DNA of 64,000 nt, taken from contig CAVSDB010000001.1 in assembly GCA_963726755.1 (NCBI GenBank), positions 372,001-436,000 of the forward strand, read 5' to 3'. Numbering within the stretch: the stretch's first letter is position 1; the number at the start of each line of letters is the position of its first letter. Below, piece after piece: positions 8,665 to 17,801 of this stretch. Below the pieces are notes generated by a model. It saw only the letters and a program-made list of their open reading frames with translations. It did no database searches and was not told the DNA's origin. The position numbers were made by a program, and so were the translations under genes. Origin of the DNA: DATKIY01 sp963726755. Lineage in GTDB: Bacteria > Actinomycetota > Actinomycetes > JAHEKZ01.

Positions 8665-9900
8665 TCACGAGACAGCATCTCGTTCGATTGGGCAACTCAT
8701 GCAACGGGGTCCACCGCGACCGCGACCCAGTTCACTACCTGCCACCGCGACGACGTCTACCCCCTGCTCCTTGAGGTATTGGTTCGTCGTGGTGTTCCGC
8801 TCGTAGCCGACGACGACGCCAGGTGAGATAGCTAGGAAGTTGTTGCCGTCGTCCCATTGCTCACGTTCGGCACCCCGTACGTCTTGAGTCACCGACAGCA
8901 CGCGCACGTTTTCGAGATCGAGCGCCGTCGCGACAGCTGGCCAAAGGTCGTCGTTCTGCTCGACGTTGAGCTTGTCGACCGAGCCGTCGGGTGTGAGCGT
9001 GAAACTCCGCAGGTGCGACGGGAAGTACGGATACGTAATGAATGACTCGCCGTCGATCATCGTCATTGCGGTGTCGAGATGCATGAACGCTCGCTGCTGG
9101 GGGAGTTCGACAGCGATGACCCTTCGCACTGCACCGTTGCTCTTCTCGAACCAGTTGCGCGCCAAAATCTCTGCACCTTGTGCAGTGGTCCGTTCACCGA
9201 GGCCGACCATGACGGCGCCGTTCCCCATGACGAGAATGTCGCCGCCTTCGCACGTGGCTGGCTCGTGAATGATGTCGTCGTTCCCGTAGTAGAACGCAAA
9301 CTCGTCGCGCTGAGCTGCGAACATCGGGTGGAAGTTGTAGACGATGCGCGAGTGAACGGTTTCGCGCTTGCGGGCCGGCTTGGCCATCGGGTTAATCGAA
9401 ACGCCTTCGTACACCCATGCCGAGTTGTCTCGTTGGAACAAGTGGTTAGGCAGCGGAGGCAACACGAAATCCTCGTCGTCGAGTTGCTTCCAGAGCAACG
9501 AGGCCTGACTAGGGGGCGGCAAGTCCTTCTTCAGCAGGCCGCCGATCATGAGGTTCGCCAGTTGTTGTGGCTCGCTGGCCTCGGCCAGCTCTTGCAGCGG
9601 CGCCACCAAGGTCGGACCGACCACGTGCTCATTGATGACCTGCTCGGCCAAGAATCGTCGGGCTTGGGGATCTGCGAGTGCCTCACCGAGAAGCCGATGG
9701 AAGTAGTGCACGACGACGCCACGTGACTCGAGTTCGCCGACGAACGCGTCGTGCTCAGCCCTGGCTCGGGCCGCCCACATGACGTCGTCGAACAACAGTT
9801 CATGGACGTTCCCCGGTGTGAGCCGTGACAACTCCAGACCGGGACGGTGGACGATCACCTGTCGCAGCTGTCCGGTTTCGGACTGCACGTTGAATCCCAT
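8665..9900 (-). CDS. arcA: Arginine deiminase
   Basis: A 411-residue arginine deiminase that hydrolyses arginine to citrulline and ammonia. The N-terminal EIGxLRxVxxHRPG pattern is present as ETGQLRQVIVHRPG. The guanidine-site segments FQRDNSAWV, CEGGDILVMGNG and the His of HLDTAMTMID follow. The catalytic Cys is in GGPRCMSCP close to the C-terminus. GGGAGG precedes ATG 9900. With arcB downstream it forms a two-gene arginine deiminase operon; the pathway normally yields ATP through carbamate kinase, which is not seen here. Confidence 0.96.
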   Translation of the reverse strand: MGFNVQSETGQLRQVIVHRPGLELSRLTPGNVHELLFDDVMWAARARAEHDAFVGELESRGVVVHYFHRLLGEALADPQARRFLAEQVINEHVVGPTLVAPLQELAEASEPQQLANLMIGGLLKKDLPPPSQASLLWKQLDDEDFVLPPLPNHLFQRDNSAWVYEGVSINPMAKPARKRETVHSRIVYNFHPMFAAQRDEFAFYYGNDDIIHEPATCEGGDILVMGNGAVMVGLGERTTAQGAEILARNWFEKSNGAVRRVIAVELPQQRAFMHLDTAMTMIDGESFITYPYFPSHLRSFTLTPDGSVDKLNVEQNDDLWPAVATALDLENVRVLSVTQDVRGAEREQWDDGNNFLAISPGVVVGYERNTTTNQYLKEQGVDVVAVAGSELGRGRGGPRCMSCPIERDAVS

Positions 9901-9949
9901 GGGCCTCCCGATCTGTTCGGGACAGTCCTACCCCAGGGAGCCAGTTACG

Positions 9950-10339
9950 TCACGCGTCTGAGGCTGCCTGTTGTTCTTTCTTCCGCGCTGCCTCGACGCT
10001 GCGGTGGATTTCAGCCATGTCCAACTCATTGACCTTGGTGATGACCTCTTCAAGTTCTCTAGGGGGGAGGGCGCCAGCTTCGGCGAACACCAGGACCTTC
10101 TCGCGGAAGGCCATCAGCGTCGGGATCGAGGTGATCCCGAGGTAGCCGGCGAGCTCCTGCTGGTCTTCGGTGTCGACCTTGGCGAAGAGTGCGTCTGGGA
10201 ACTTCTCACTGGCCTCTTCGTACACCGGTCCGAACGCCCGGCAGGGACCGCACCACGCTGCCCAGAAGTCGACGAAGACGGTGTCGTTGTCCGTGAGGGT
10301 CGACTCGAAGTCCTCGAGAGTGATCGTGACGGTGGCCAT
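9950..10339 (-). CDS. Thioredoxin-family protein
   Basis: A 129-residue thioredoxin with the redox site WAAWCGPCRAF, the cis-Pro loop GITSIPTLMAF, and the expected beta-strand VFVDFWA before the active site. It extends about 20 residues past the standard fold with a charged tail (EIHRSVEAARKKEQQ). AAGGAG sits four bases before ATG 10339. It would act as a cytoplasmic disulfide reductase or chaperone-like thioredoxin. It stands alone, 49 bp upstream of arcA on the same strand. Confidence 0.93.
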   Translation of the reverse strand: MATVTITLEDFESTLTDNDTVFVDFWAAWCGPCRAFGPVYEEASEKFPDALFAKVDTEDQQELAGYLGITSIPTLMAFREKVLVFAEAGALPPRELEEVITKVNELDMAEIHRSVEAARKKEQQAASDA

Positions 10340-10454
10340 GGTTCTCCTTGTAGGGGCAGGACGGCTGTCATGACCAACGCCCCTTCGACCCGAATCTATG
10401 CCCGGGCGCCGTAACCGGCTACAAAGCCGCACGAACATCGGCCATGATGGAGCG

Positions 10455-11031
10455 GTGAGCGACGGGTACTTGACGGGGTCCTTGCTGGTGGCATCGCCCA
10501 CCCTGGGTGACGACAACTTCGAGCGCACGGTCGTGTTCGTGGTCGAGCACGACGAGTCAGGTGCGCTCGGTGTGGTGATCAACCGACCATCTTCGGTCGA
10601 CGTCGGTTCGATCCTGCCGGACTGGCACCTGTACGCGGCTGCCCCCCAGGTGGTTTTCCACGGAGGTCCGGTCGGACGCGACAACGCGTTGGCCCTGGCC
10701 TGTCTGCCGGTTGGGGCAGATGCAACCGATGAGGCAGAACCCACGGGGTTTCGACGTATCCATGGCCGTCTGGGCTTGGTTGATCTCGACGCTCCGGCTG
10801 AGGCCGTCGCAGCCGAGGTGTCCAGCGTTCGGGTCTTCGCCGGTTACGCGGGCTGGGAGCCTGGTCAGCTCGAAGAGGAGATTGACGAGGGGGCCTGGTT
10901 CGTCGTCGACTCGGCCAGCGACGATCCCTTCCAGTTCGATCCAACGCACTTGTGGCGCGACGTCTTGCGTCGCCAGACGGGGGGACCTTGCTTTGGTGGC
11001 GTCCTTCCCGGTTGACCCCACGTTGAACTAG
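10455..11031 (+). CDS. YqgE/AlgH family protein, frameshifted near 10980
   Basis: Matches the YqgE/AlgH (DUF179) family: GSLLVASPTLGDDNFERTV near the start, GVVINRPSSVDV, VFHGGPVGRDNALAL, and FAGYAGWEPGQLEEEI. The open frame ends GPCFGGVLPG at 11015, but removing one G from the G6 run at 10979-10984 gives the family-typical ending GDLALVASFPVDPTLN with a stop at 11031 and 191 residues. Starts at GTG 10455. Cellular role in actinobacteria is not defined. The indel is very likely a homopolymer error. Confidence 0.9.
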
Positions 11032-11062
11032 AGCGCGTAGCCGCCGTGCCTAGAATTCGGGC

Positions 11063-11353
11063 ATGAACACAGATTCAAATCCAGACACTGAACCTGTCGG
11101 TGGCGTGATCGTCGAAGAGCGGGTCGAGACAGCTGAGGTCGAGGCTGGCGACCACGAACGCTTCGCCCACTACGTGCAGAAGGAAAAGATCGTCGAGAGC
11201 GCCGTCACCGGTACGCCGGTGATCGCCCTTTGCGGGAAGGTCTGGGTTCCCAACCGCGATCCGCAGAAGTTTCCGGTCTGTCCGGACTGCAAAGCCATCT
11301 ACGAGAAGCTCCCCCGAGGGGGCCAAGAGGGTGAAGGTGGCTCGGGCGAATAG
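11063..11353 (+). CDS. DUF3039 family protein
   Basis: A 96-residue acidic protein. The conserved core HERFAHYVQKEKIVESAV, GTPVIALCGKVWVPNRDP, and FPVCPDCKAIYEKL identifies the actinobacterial DUF3039 family. Three cysteines (CGK and CPDC) suggest a small metal-binding knuckle, but this is inference. Lies 31 bp after yqgE on the same strand. Function unknown. Confidence 0.88.
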   Translation: MNTDSNPDTEPVGGVIVEERVETAEVEAGDHERFAHYVQKEKIVESAVTGTPVIALCGKVWVPNRDPQKFPVCPDCKAIYEKLPRGGQEGEGGSGE

Positions 11354-11426
11354 GTCACGTTTTGGCTCTGGGCTTTTGTCGAGGCCGTGACTAGGACACA
11401 CTAAGCGCGACCTCAAGGAGATACGC

Positions 11427-12384
11427 ATGCCCCAGACTTTTCCCGTTCGCCGTGGTGCCGCACTGATCATGGCTGGACTGGCCGCCGCTATTGGGCTCTC
11501 ACTCGCCCCCGGTGCCGCCGCGTCCCCATCGTCAGCGCCCGCCGGAGCCAACGCGCGGAGCCACTAATTGCTTCGACCCGGTAGCGGCAGGTGCGGCCCG
11601 GGCAACGCAGGGTCATCGCGCAGATCCCAACTCCCGAGGTTCTCCCCGAGGTCCCGACGGTGCGCTCGTCGCTGCTGCTGGGCAGCGTCGACATCAGCCA
11701 CTGAGGTTCACGTCATTACCGATGTCGACCTCACGCTCGACGAGCAGACCGCGATGAATGCCCGCATCGGCAAGCAGATCAACGTCCTCAACCGGTCCTA
11801 TGGCGGCCAAACGTCGGGGACTGCGGCGGACACCGCTTTCCAGTTCACACTCGACGCGACCGACTACACGACGAATCCCGCGTGGTCGACGATGGGATAC
11901 GACAGCGCCTGAGGAGCACGCGGCAAAGTCGGCATCTGCGCGTCGGTGGCCCCGAGACGCTCAACCTCTACCTGCGCCAACATCGGCCGACAACCTGCTC
12001 GGTTGGGCTACGTTCCCGCAGAGTTACACCGCGACGCCGAGCGATGACGGCGTGGTGATCCTCACCAACTCGCTGCCAGGCGGCACCGACCCGCTGTACA
12101 GCCTTGGTGACACGGCAACTCACGAAGTGGGTCACTGGCTCGGGCTCTACCACACCTTCCAGGGCGGCTGCACCAAGAAGAACGACCTGGTGAAGGACAC
12201 TCCGCAGGAGAAGTCACCAGCGTTCAACTGCCCAGTCGGTCGCGACAGTTGCAAGCAGTCGAAGGGCCTTGACCCGATCCGGAACTTCATGGACTACACG
12301 CAGGACTCCTGCATGAAGATGTTCACTGAGGGACAGGCCACGCGCATGGCTGACCAGTGGGTGACGTTCAGAGCGGGGCCATAG
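11427..12384 (+). pseudogene. Secreted M43 (pappalysin-like) metalloprotease, several frameshifts
   Basis: The signal peptide starts at ATG 11427 (MPQTFPVRRGAALIMAGLAA), preceded by AAGGAG. The middle (VITDVDLTLDEQTAMNARI, FQFTLDATDYTTNPAWS) is in a second frame. The C-terminal catalytic part with the zinc motif HEVGHWLGLYHTF, the disulfide region CPVGRDSC and the met-turn region NFMDYTQDSCMKMFTEGQ is in a third. This order matches secreted actinobacterial M43B proteases. Breaks lie near 11565-11700 and 11910. The catalytic core is conserved, so this may be an active protease hidden by sequence errors; as given it cannot be translated. Confidence 0.8.
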
Positions 12385-12393
12385 TCTGGACCA

Positions 12394-13761
12394 GTGAGCG
12401 CTGAGGTCGAGTCTGAGGCGACCGGCAGCATCTTTGCTCCGCAGTACCGGGCTTTGACGTTTGGCGTCGTCGCTGTCATGTCGATTGCTGCCTTCGAAGG
12501 CATGGGCGTGATTACGGCGATGCCCACGGCGGCTAGAGATCTCGACGGGCTGGCGCTTTACGGCTGGGGTTTGACGGCGTTCTCCGTAGCCAGTCTGTTC
12601 GCCATGGCGGTCGCCGGTGGCTGGGCCGACAGTCGGGGACCGATGGTTCCGCTCACTGTCGGATTGCTGATCTTCGCCGCCGGCCTGATATGCGCAGGCT
12701 TGGCTCCGAACATGCTCACGTTGCTTGGCGGACGAGGGCTCCAGGGGTTCGGCTTCGGAGCGGTCATCGTCGCCCTCTACGTCGTCATCGGCCGTGCCTA
12801 CCCCCAAAACCTGCGCCCGCGGGTGTTCACTGCCCTCTCGGGTGCGTGGCTGATCCCTGGGATTACCGGCCCGTTGGTGGCTGGCGTCGTCACTGAGCGG
12901 TTCGGCTGGCGGTGGGTCTTCTTCGGGGTTCTCGTGCTAGTCGTTCCGGTCGCGATAGGGCTGCTGACTCGACTCCGGTCGCTGCACATCGAGCGAGGTT
13001 CCGAGACGGAGCAGGGCGAGGGACGTAAGCGGTACGCGCTGTTTGCGGCCGTCGGAGTCGGCGTGCTGCAGTACGGAGCTCAGCGGATGGACGTCATCGG
13101 GGGTGTGGTGGCGATCCTCGCGATTGCACTGCTGGCGATCAGCATCCCCAAGATCCTGCCTGCTGGCACGATGCGCCTTCGTCGCGGATTGCCCACCGTG
13201 GTCGCGCTACGTGGCATCTGCGCTGGCGCGTTCTTCGGCGTCGAGTGGTTCATCCCCCTGCTACTGGTCAATGAACGCGGTCTGTCATCTGAACTCGCGG
13301 GTGGTGCCTTGTCAGGTGCTGCAGTCGGTTGGTTCATCGGATCGTGGCTGCAGGGACGTCCAACCAACAGGTTGCCGCGCTACCGACTGATTGAGCTCGG
13401 CAGCCTGATGACAACCCTTGGCATGGTGCTGAGCCTCTGTATCGTCGCGCCGTCTGTCCCCTGGTGGGTCGTGGGCTTCACCTGGAGCGTTGGGGCTTTC
13501 GGGATGGGACTGCTGTACGGCTCGCTAGGTGTCCTGCTGCTTGAGTACTCGCCGGTGCAGGAGCAGGGCTTCAACTCGGCGGCTTTGCAGATTTCCGACT
13601 CGCTGGGTGTGATTGTCTGTGCTGGCCTGGGCGGGGTCATCTTTGCTGCCGGGCATACCGCCGCCGGCGACGACGGTGCGGTGTACCTGGTGATCTTCTC
13701 GGTGATGATCGCGATAGCCATTTTCGGGACGCTCATCTCACCGCGAGTCCGACGCAGGTAG
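12394..13761 (+). CDS. MFS transporter
   Basis: A 455-residue major facilitator protein with about 12-14 hydrophobic segments. The motif-A-like loop GGWADSRGPMVPL lies between TM2 and TM3, and the TM5 region has the exporter-type ALSGAWLIPGITGPLVAGVV, matching the antiporter motif C pattern. Reads from GTG 12394, nine bases after the M43 protease stop. Probably a drug:H+ antiporter-type exporter, substrate unknown. No adjacent regulator. Confidence 0.85.
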   Translation: MSAEVESEATGSIFAPQYRALTFGVVAVMSIAAFEGMGVITAMPTAARDLDGLALYGWGLTAFSVASLFAMAVAGGWADSRGPMVPLTVGLLIFAAGLICAGLAPNMLTLLGGRGLQGFGFGAVIVALYVVIGRAYPQNLRPRVFTALSGAWLIPGITGPLVAGVVTERFGWRWVFFGVLVLVVPVAIGLLTRLRSLHIERGSETEQGEGRKRYALFAAVGVGVLQYGAQRMDVIGGVVAILAIALLAISIPKILPAGTMRLRRGLPTVVALRGICAGAFFGVEWFIPLLLVNERGLSSELAGGALSGAAVGWFIGSWLQGRPTNRLPRYRLIELGSLMTTLGMVLSLCIVAPSVPWWVVGFTWSVGAFGMGLLYGSLGVLLLEYSPVQEQGFNSAALQISDSLGVIVCAGLGGVIFAAGHTAAGDDGAVYLVIFSVMIAIAIFGTLISPRVRRR

Positions 13762-13820
13762 GCTTCGGCCGTCGTTCCTCACCAGGTCCCCGGACCTCGG
13801 CCGCGTCGCCCGGAGGCGCC

Positions 13821-14692
13821 ATGTTCACCGCTCGACCGTCAACCCGTGCTGCCCTCGCGGTGGCCACCGCTCTGGTCGCCATCGGCTCACTGGCCGCTTG
13901 CGCCCAGGAAGAGTCTCCGCAGAACAGCGTTTCTGCCGGTGCTGACCCGTGCGCCAACATCACCACGGTCAACGACGGCAAGCTCACGATCGGTACGAGC
14001 AACCCCGCGTTCCCGCCGTACGTCCTGAAGAACGACCCCACAAACGGCAAGGGTTTTGAGGCTGCCACGGCTTACGCGGTCGCCGAGAAGATGGGCTTCA
14101 CCGCCGACCAGGTCGACTGGTCGTTCGCCGACTTCAAGCAGTTGTTTGCGCCTGGTCAGAAGCACTTTGACTTCGCGCTGAACCAGATCTCGATCACGCC
14201 AGCTCGCGAGAAGGCCGTGACGTTCAGCGATCCCTACTACGAAGCTGCAAACGCGGTGCTCGTGCTTGACAGCAGCGAGTTCGCAGATGCGACGACGCTG
14301 GCCGACCTGCAGGACGCCAAGATCGGCGTACAGGAGAACACGACCGCACAAGAGCAGGTCGAGGCGCAGATCGCTCCGACCCAGAGCTTGTCGGTCTTCG
14401 GCGACAGCGTGACAGCCACTCAGGCGTTGTCGAACGGACAGATCGACGCCTTCGTCACGGATCTACCCACCACGCTCTACCTGGCGACGGTCAAGGTGGA
14501 CGGCGGAAAGGTCATCGGTCAGTTGCCGCAAGCCGAAGCCGCTGCAGACACTGGGGGATGGTGCTTCAGAAGGACAACGGTCTGGTGTCGTGCGTCAACC
14601 AAGCCTTAGGTGAGTTGCGCGATTCCGGCGAACTCGACCAGATCACGTCTCAGTGGATGACCGAGTACAGCAACGCTCCGGTTCTCGGATAG
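13821..14692 (+). CDS. Amino-acid ABC transporter substrate-binding lipoprotein, frameshifted near 14553
   Basis: A type II lipoprotein signal (lipobox LAAC at residues 26-29) leads into a family-3 solute-binding protein: LTIGTSNPAFPPYV, the FADFKQLFAPGQKHFDFALNQISITPAREKAVTFSDPYY ligand-cleft segment pattern, and LADLQDAKIGVQ. The frame breaks in the G5 run at 14553-14557; adding one G continues into GMVLQKDNGLVSCVNQAL and a stop at 14692, about 290 residues. It delivers a polar amino acid to the permease and ATPase encoded just downstream. Only this gene appears to lack a base instead of carrying an extra one. Confidence 0.9.
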
Positions 14693-14734
14693 TCGATCCG
14701 GAGACTTGGCGCGGGAACCGATAGAGCCGAGTTT

Positions 14735-15593
14735 ATGACCTCGCCGACGACGCTGGGAGTGGTGGACTCGGCACGTCAAGACGCCATCGCGCGCAGAAGC
14801 CGGCGGGACTTGCTTGTTGCGTCGACCAGCACAGTGGTCTTCTTCGCGGTGCTGCTAGCGATCGTGCTGACCTCGCCCGGCTGGCCAGTGGTTCAGGATG
14901 CCTTCTTTAACCCAACTGTTGCCAAGGGTGCCTTCCCCGAGATTCTCCGGGTCCTTTGGCTCACCGTTTTGATTTTCTTGACGGCAGAACCGGTCATCCT
15001 CATCTTCGCAATGTTGCTGGCGCTGTTACGAGGGTTAACCGCGCCAATTTTCACTCCGCTGCGGTTCGTCGCCATCGTCTACACCGACGTTATCCGCGGC
15101 ATTCCGACGGTTTTGCTCATTTACTTGTTTGCCTTCGGCTTTCCGGCCCTGAACCTGCAAGGGGTTCCAGACTCACTGTTGTTCTGGGCGTGGGTGGCAC
15201 TGGTGGTTTCGTACACGGCGTATGTCGCCGAGGTGCTGCGCTCTGGGCTTGAGTCCGTCCACCCCAGCCAGCGCGCGGCAGCGCGCGCACTGGGACTGGG
15301 ACAGATGGCGAGCCTGCGGTACGTCGTGATCCCTCAGGCAGTTCGAACTGTTATCCCGCCACTGCTGAACGACTTCATCTCGCTGCAGAAAGACACAGCG
15401 CTGGTCGGGTTAGTTGGCGTCGTGGAGGTGTTCAAGGCCGCGCAGATCGATGTCGGCTTCAACTTCAACTTCACTGCGTTGGTTGTGGCTGCGGCCTTCT
15501 ACGTTGCTGATGACCGTTCCGTTGTCTCGTTACGCGGACTGGATGGCTGCCCGACAGCGTCGACGCAGCCAGGCGTCCGGTGGTGATTCGTGA
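14735..15593 (+). CDS. Amino-acid ABC transporter permease, frameshifted near 15500
   Basis: HisM/GlnP-type inner-membrane permease. The EAA loop is seen as GLESVHPSQRAAARALGLGQ followed by VVIPQAVRTVIPPLLNDFISLQKDTAL, and the segment before it has VIRGIPTVLLIYLFAFG. One extra base near 15502 diverts the frame; removing it gives LMTVPLSRYADWMAARQ and a stop at 15593, about 285 residues. The TGA overlaps the GTG of the ATPase gene, so the two are translationally coupled. Confidence 0.92.
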
Positions 15594-16344
15594 CGCTAGA
15601 TACACCATCGTCGGTCAGTCTTCGAGTCGATGACGTCCACAAGGCGTTCGGCGACAACGCAGTGCTACGCGGCGTCGAGTTAGAGGTGGGCAACCATGAG
15701 GTTGTCACGCTTATCGGTGCATCGGGCAGTGGTAAGTCGACGCTGCTTCGGTGCATCGATCTTGCTTGAGCCGATCGATGCGGGCGCGATCATGCTCGAT
15801 GGTGTCGACATCTCATGGCCCGGCTACGACGCAAACGACGTCCGACGCAAGGTCGGGATCGTCTTCCAGTCGTTCAACCTGTTCCCCCACCTATCGGTAC
15901 TGAACAACGTGACGTTGGCTCCGCGCAAGGTGCTTAAGGAGTCCAAGGAGCGACGCCGAACAGCGTGGACGTGACCTGTTGCAACGATTTGGTTTGGCGG
16001 ACAAGGCCGACGACTACCCTGACCGGCTCTCCGGTGGCCAGCAGCAGCGAGTGGCGATCGTTCGCGCGCTCGCCATGGAACCGAAGATCATGCTGTTCGA
16101 CGAGATTACGTCGGCACTCGATCCTGAACTGGTCGGTGAAGTGCTCGACGTGATCCGCGAACTCAAGGACGCGGGACTGACCATGGTGCTGGCCACCCAC
16201 GAGATGGCATTCGCTCGCGAGATCGCGACGCGGGTGGCGTTCTTGGATGCGGGCACCGTCGTCGAACTCGGCCCGCCGGAGCAGGTCTTCGACAACCCGG
16301 CGCGGGAGCGAACCCGGCAGTTCCTCGCGCGGGTGCGTTCGTGA
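15590..16344 (+). CDS. Amino-acid ABC transporter ATP-binding protein, two frameshifts
   Basis: GlnQ/HisP-type ATPase. Walker A is GASGSGKST, the signature is LSGGQQQR, Walker B is IMLFDEITSALD, and the switch His is in LATHEMAFA. The gene is in three pieces: GTG 15590 to about 15765 (an extra T in GATCTTGC), to about 15948 (an extra base in GAGCGACGCC), then to 16344. Corrected length is 250 residues, normal for the family. It energises uptake with the preceding permease and binding protein. Confidence 0.93.
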
Positions 16345-16977
16345 CGCCAGAGATCTCGCAAACCCTTGACCGTGGTTTGACGTTGCTCTCCCTGCTCGCC
16401 GACGCACCTGAAGGACGCACCGTGGCCGAACTCGCGACCGAGTTGGGAGTGGGCCGCACGGTCGTGTACCGACTCGTTGGCACTCTTGAGTCGCACGACC
16501 TCGCGCGCCGAGACTCGTCCGGTCGCGTGACGTTGGGGCTTGGTGCCTTGCGACTGGCCGGAGCCGTCGCCCCGCAGGTGCGAGCGGTGACAAGTCCGAT
16601 CCTGCGACAGCTTGCCGATCGCGTCGGTGCGACCGCTCACTTGACTGTTGCTGACGGCGATGAGGGTTCGGTACTGGTCGCGGTCGAACCCACCTGGACG
16701 CAAGTCCACGTCGCATACCGCGTTGGCGCGCGTCATTCACTGCAGCGTGGTGCAGCCGGACGCGCCATCCTCGCGGGCAGAGGCGGCGATGCGTCCGCGG
16801 TCGAGACGTCCGGCGAACTGCAGGAGGGCGCGACGGGCGTAGCAGCACCGGTTCTCGGAGTGCCTGGGTTCGAGGCAAGCGTTGGCGTCGTTGCGCTGCA
16901 GCCGCTGAACTCTAGCCGACGTCGGTCCGTTGGTCTCGGACGCAGCTCGTCAAGTGGCCGAACAACTACTCCGCTGA
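16341..16977 (+). CDS. IclR-family transcriptional regulator, frameshifted near 16913
   Basis: An N-terminal winged helix-turn-helix (LDRGLTLLSLLADAPEGRTVAELATELGV pattern, then RTVVYRLVGTLESHDL) is followed by the IclR effector domain (LRQLADRVGATAHLTVADGD, HSLQRGAAGRAILAG). It is shorter than a typical IclR protein at 211 residues. The last part reads DVGPLVSDAARQVAEQLLR to a TGA at 16977 once an extra base near 16913 is removed. The GTG overlaps the ATPase stop, so it probably controls the amino-acid transporter operon. Confidence 0.85.
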
Positions 16978-16987
16978 GCTCCGCTCA

Positions 16988-17077
16988 AGATTTAGGACAA
17001 ATACATGGCTGACATCCATGTATTTGTCCCCGATTTTCAGCTGCGTGCGGCAACCTGTGGATCCCGCGGGATCCACA
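16988..17077. repeat. Composite repeat unit 1: hairpin plus palindrome
   Basis: Begins AGATTTAGGACAAATACAT. A perfect hairpin with 14-bp arms lies at 16995-17008 and 17016-17029 around a 7-base loop. It is followed by CCCCGATTTTC (17028-17038) and, 18 bases on, by a 30-bp perfect palindrome at 17052-17081 with core TGTGGA-TC-CCGCGG-GA-TCCACA. The same order and spacing recur in unit 2. It sits just after the IclR stop. Confidence 0.9.
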
Positions 17078-17080
17078 GGT

Positions 17081-17102
17081 TGTGGAGGCCGCGGCCTCCA
17101 CA
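17081..17102. repeat. Extra 22-bp palindrome between the two composite units
   Basis: TGTGGA-GG-CCGCGG-CC-TCCACA, a perfect palindrome that shares its first base with the end of the preceding palindrome. It belongs to the same family, with a third choice of covarying bases, but has no hairpin in front of it. Confidence 0.88.
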
Positions 17103-17133
17103 GGGCAGAACCATCCGGCGAAGAGGGATTCGC

Positions 17134-17222
17134 AGATTGAGGACAAATACATACCTCTCAGGTATGTATTCATCCCCGATTTTCGAAAGGTAGTGGACCC
17201 TGTGGATTCCGCGGAATCCACA
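17134..17222. repeat. Composite repeat unit 2: hairpin plus palindrome
   Basis: Begins AGATTGAGGACAAATACAT, differing from unit 1 at one base in 19. The hairpin arms are 17141-17156 and 17160-17175 (14 of 16 pairs), with an inner stem sequence different from unit 1. CCCCGATTTTC follows at 17174-17184, and the palindrome TGTGGA-TT-CCGCGG-AA-TCCACA at 17201-17222. Hairpin centre to palindrome centre is 53.5 bp, against 54.5 bp in unit 1. It ends 12 bp before the stop of the lrp-like gene. Confidence 0.88.
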
Positions 17223-17233
17223 GACGCCGAGGG

Positions 17234-17710
17234 TTACTGCGCGGCGACGGTTGCGAGCAGTGGTTGCGTTCGGAACGGCACGCCGTTTGCTAGCGCGATC
17301 ACCATGTTGGATCGTTCGACGCCATCGATCGCCAAGACCTCGTCCACCACGCGCTGCAGGTCTGCGTTCGACGTTGCGACGACCCGAACGATCATGTCGC
17401 CGGGACCGGTGATGGTGTGTGCCTCGAGGACCTCGGGGATCTCACTAAGCGCGCGCTCGATGAGTCGGTGACCTCGCTGGGTGATCTCCAAAGTGACGAA
17501 CGCAGAGACGTGGTAGCCGAGCGCAGCTGGGTTCACTTCAGGACCCCAACCGTGGACCACACCGCGCGAGGCCAGGCGGTCGAGCCGAGCCTGAACGGTC
17601 CCGCGAGCGACCCCCAACCGCCTGGACGCCTCGAGGACGCCAACCCGGGGTTCGTTGCCGAAGAGGGCGAGGATTGCGGCATCAAGTTCATCAACAGGGC
17701 GATCGACCAT
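17234..17710 (-). CDS. Lrp/AsnC-family transcriptional regulator
   Basis: A 158-residue Lrp/AsnC protein: winged HTH at about residues 5-60 (LDAAILALFGNEPRVGVLEASRRLGVARGTVQARLDRL pattern), then an AsnC/RAM ligand-binding domain (AFVTLEITQRG, HTITGPGDMIVRVVATSNADLQRVVDEVL). ATG 17710 is used because the family HTH begins there; upstream codons belong to the divergent hpd promoter region. Its position opposite hpd suggests it controls tyrosine or phenylalanine breakdown in response to an aromatic amino acid; that link is inferred. Confidence 0.9.
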   Translation of the reverse strand: MVDRPVDELDAAILALFGNEPRVGVLEASRRLGVARGTVQARLDRLASRGVVHGWGPEVNPAALGYHVSAFVTLEITQRGHRLIERALSEIPEVLEAHTITGPGDMIVRVVATSNADLQRVVDEVLAIDGVERSNMVIALANGVPFRTQPLLATVAAQ

Positions 17711-17801
17711 GCGGTCACCATACAGATTGCCTAGTAAATCGTCGAACGCTTGCTCATGGTGTCTAGCCAAGCCATGCTCCACGAAGACAAAGGAGGCTGC
17801 C

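Noticed and set aside
9079..9726. A 215-codon plus-strand frame inside arcA.
   Set aside because: It is the antisense of an intact arginine deiminase gene; long shadow frames are common at this base composition.
3986..16977. Programmed frameshifting as the cause of the many frame changes.
   Set aside because: The sites share no slippery sequence or downstream structure and affect unrelated genes, so sequence error is simpler.
16988..17222. A CRISPR array.
   Set aside because: Only two units, the repeats are long and carry internal palindromes, there is no uniform spacer length, and no cas gene is nearby.
17052..17223. A replication origin, because TGTGGAT resembles DnaA boxes.
   Set aside because: The halves form strict palindromes with CCGCGG centres, no AT-rich unwinding region is present, and dnaA, dnaN or gyrB are not nearby.
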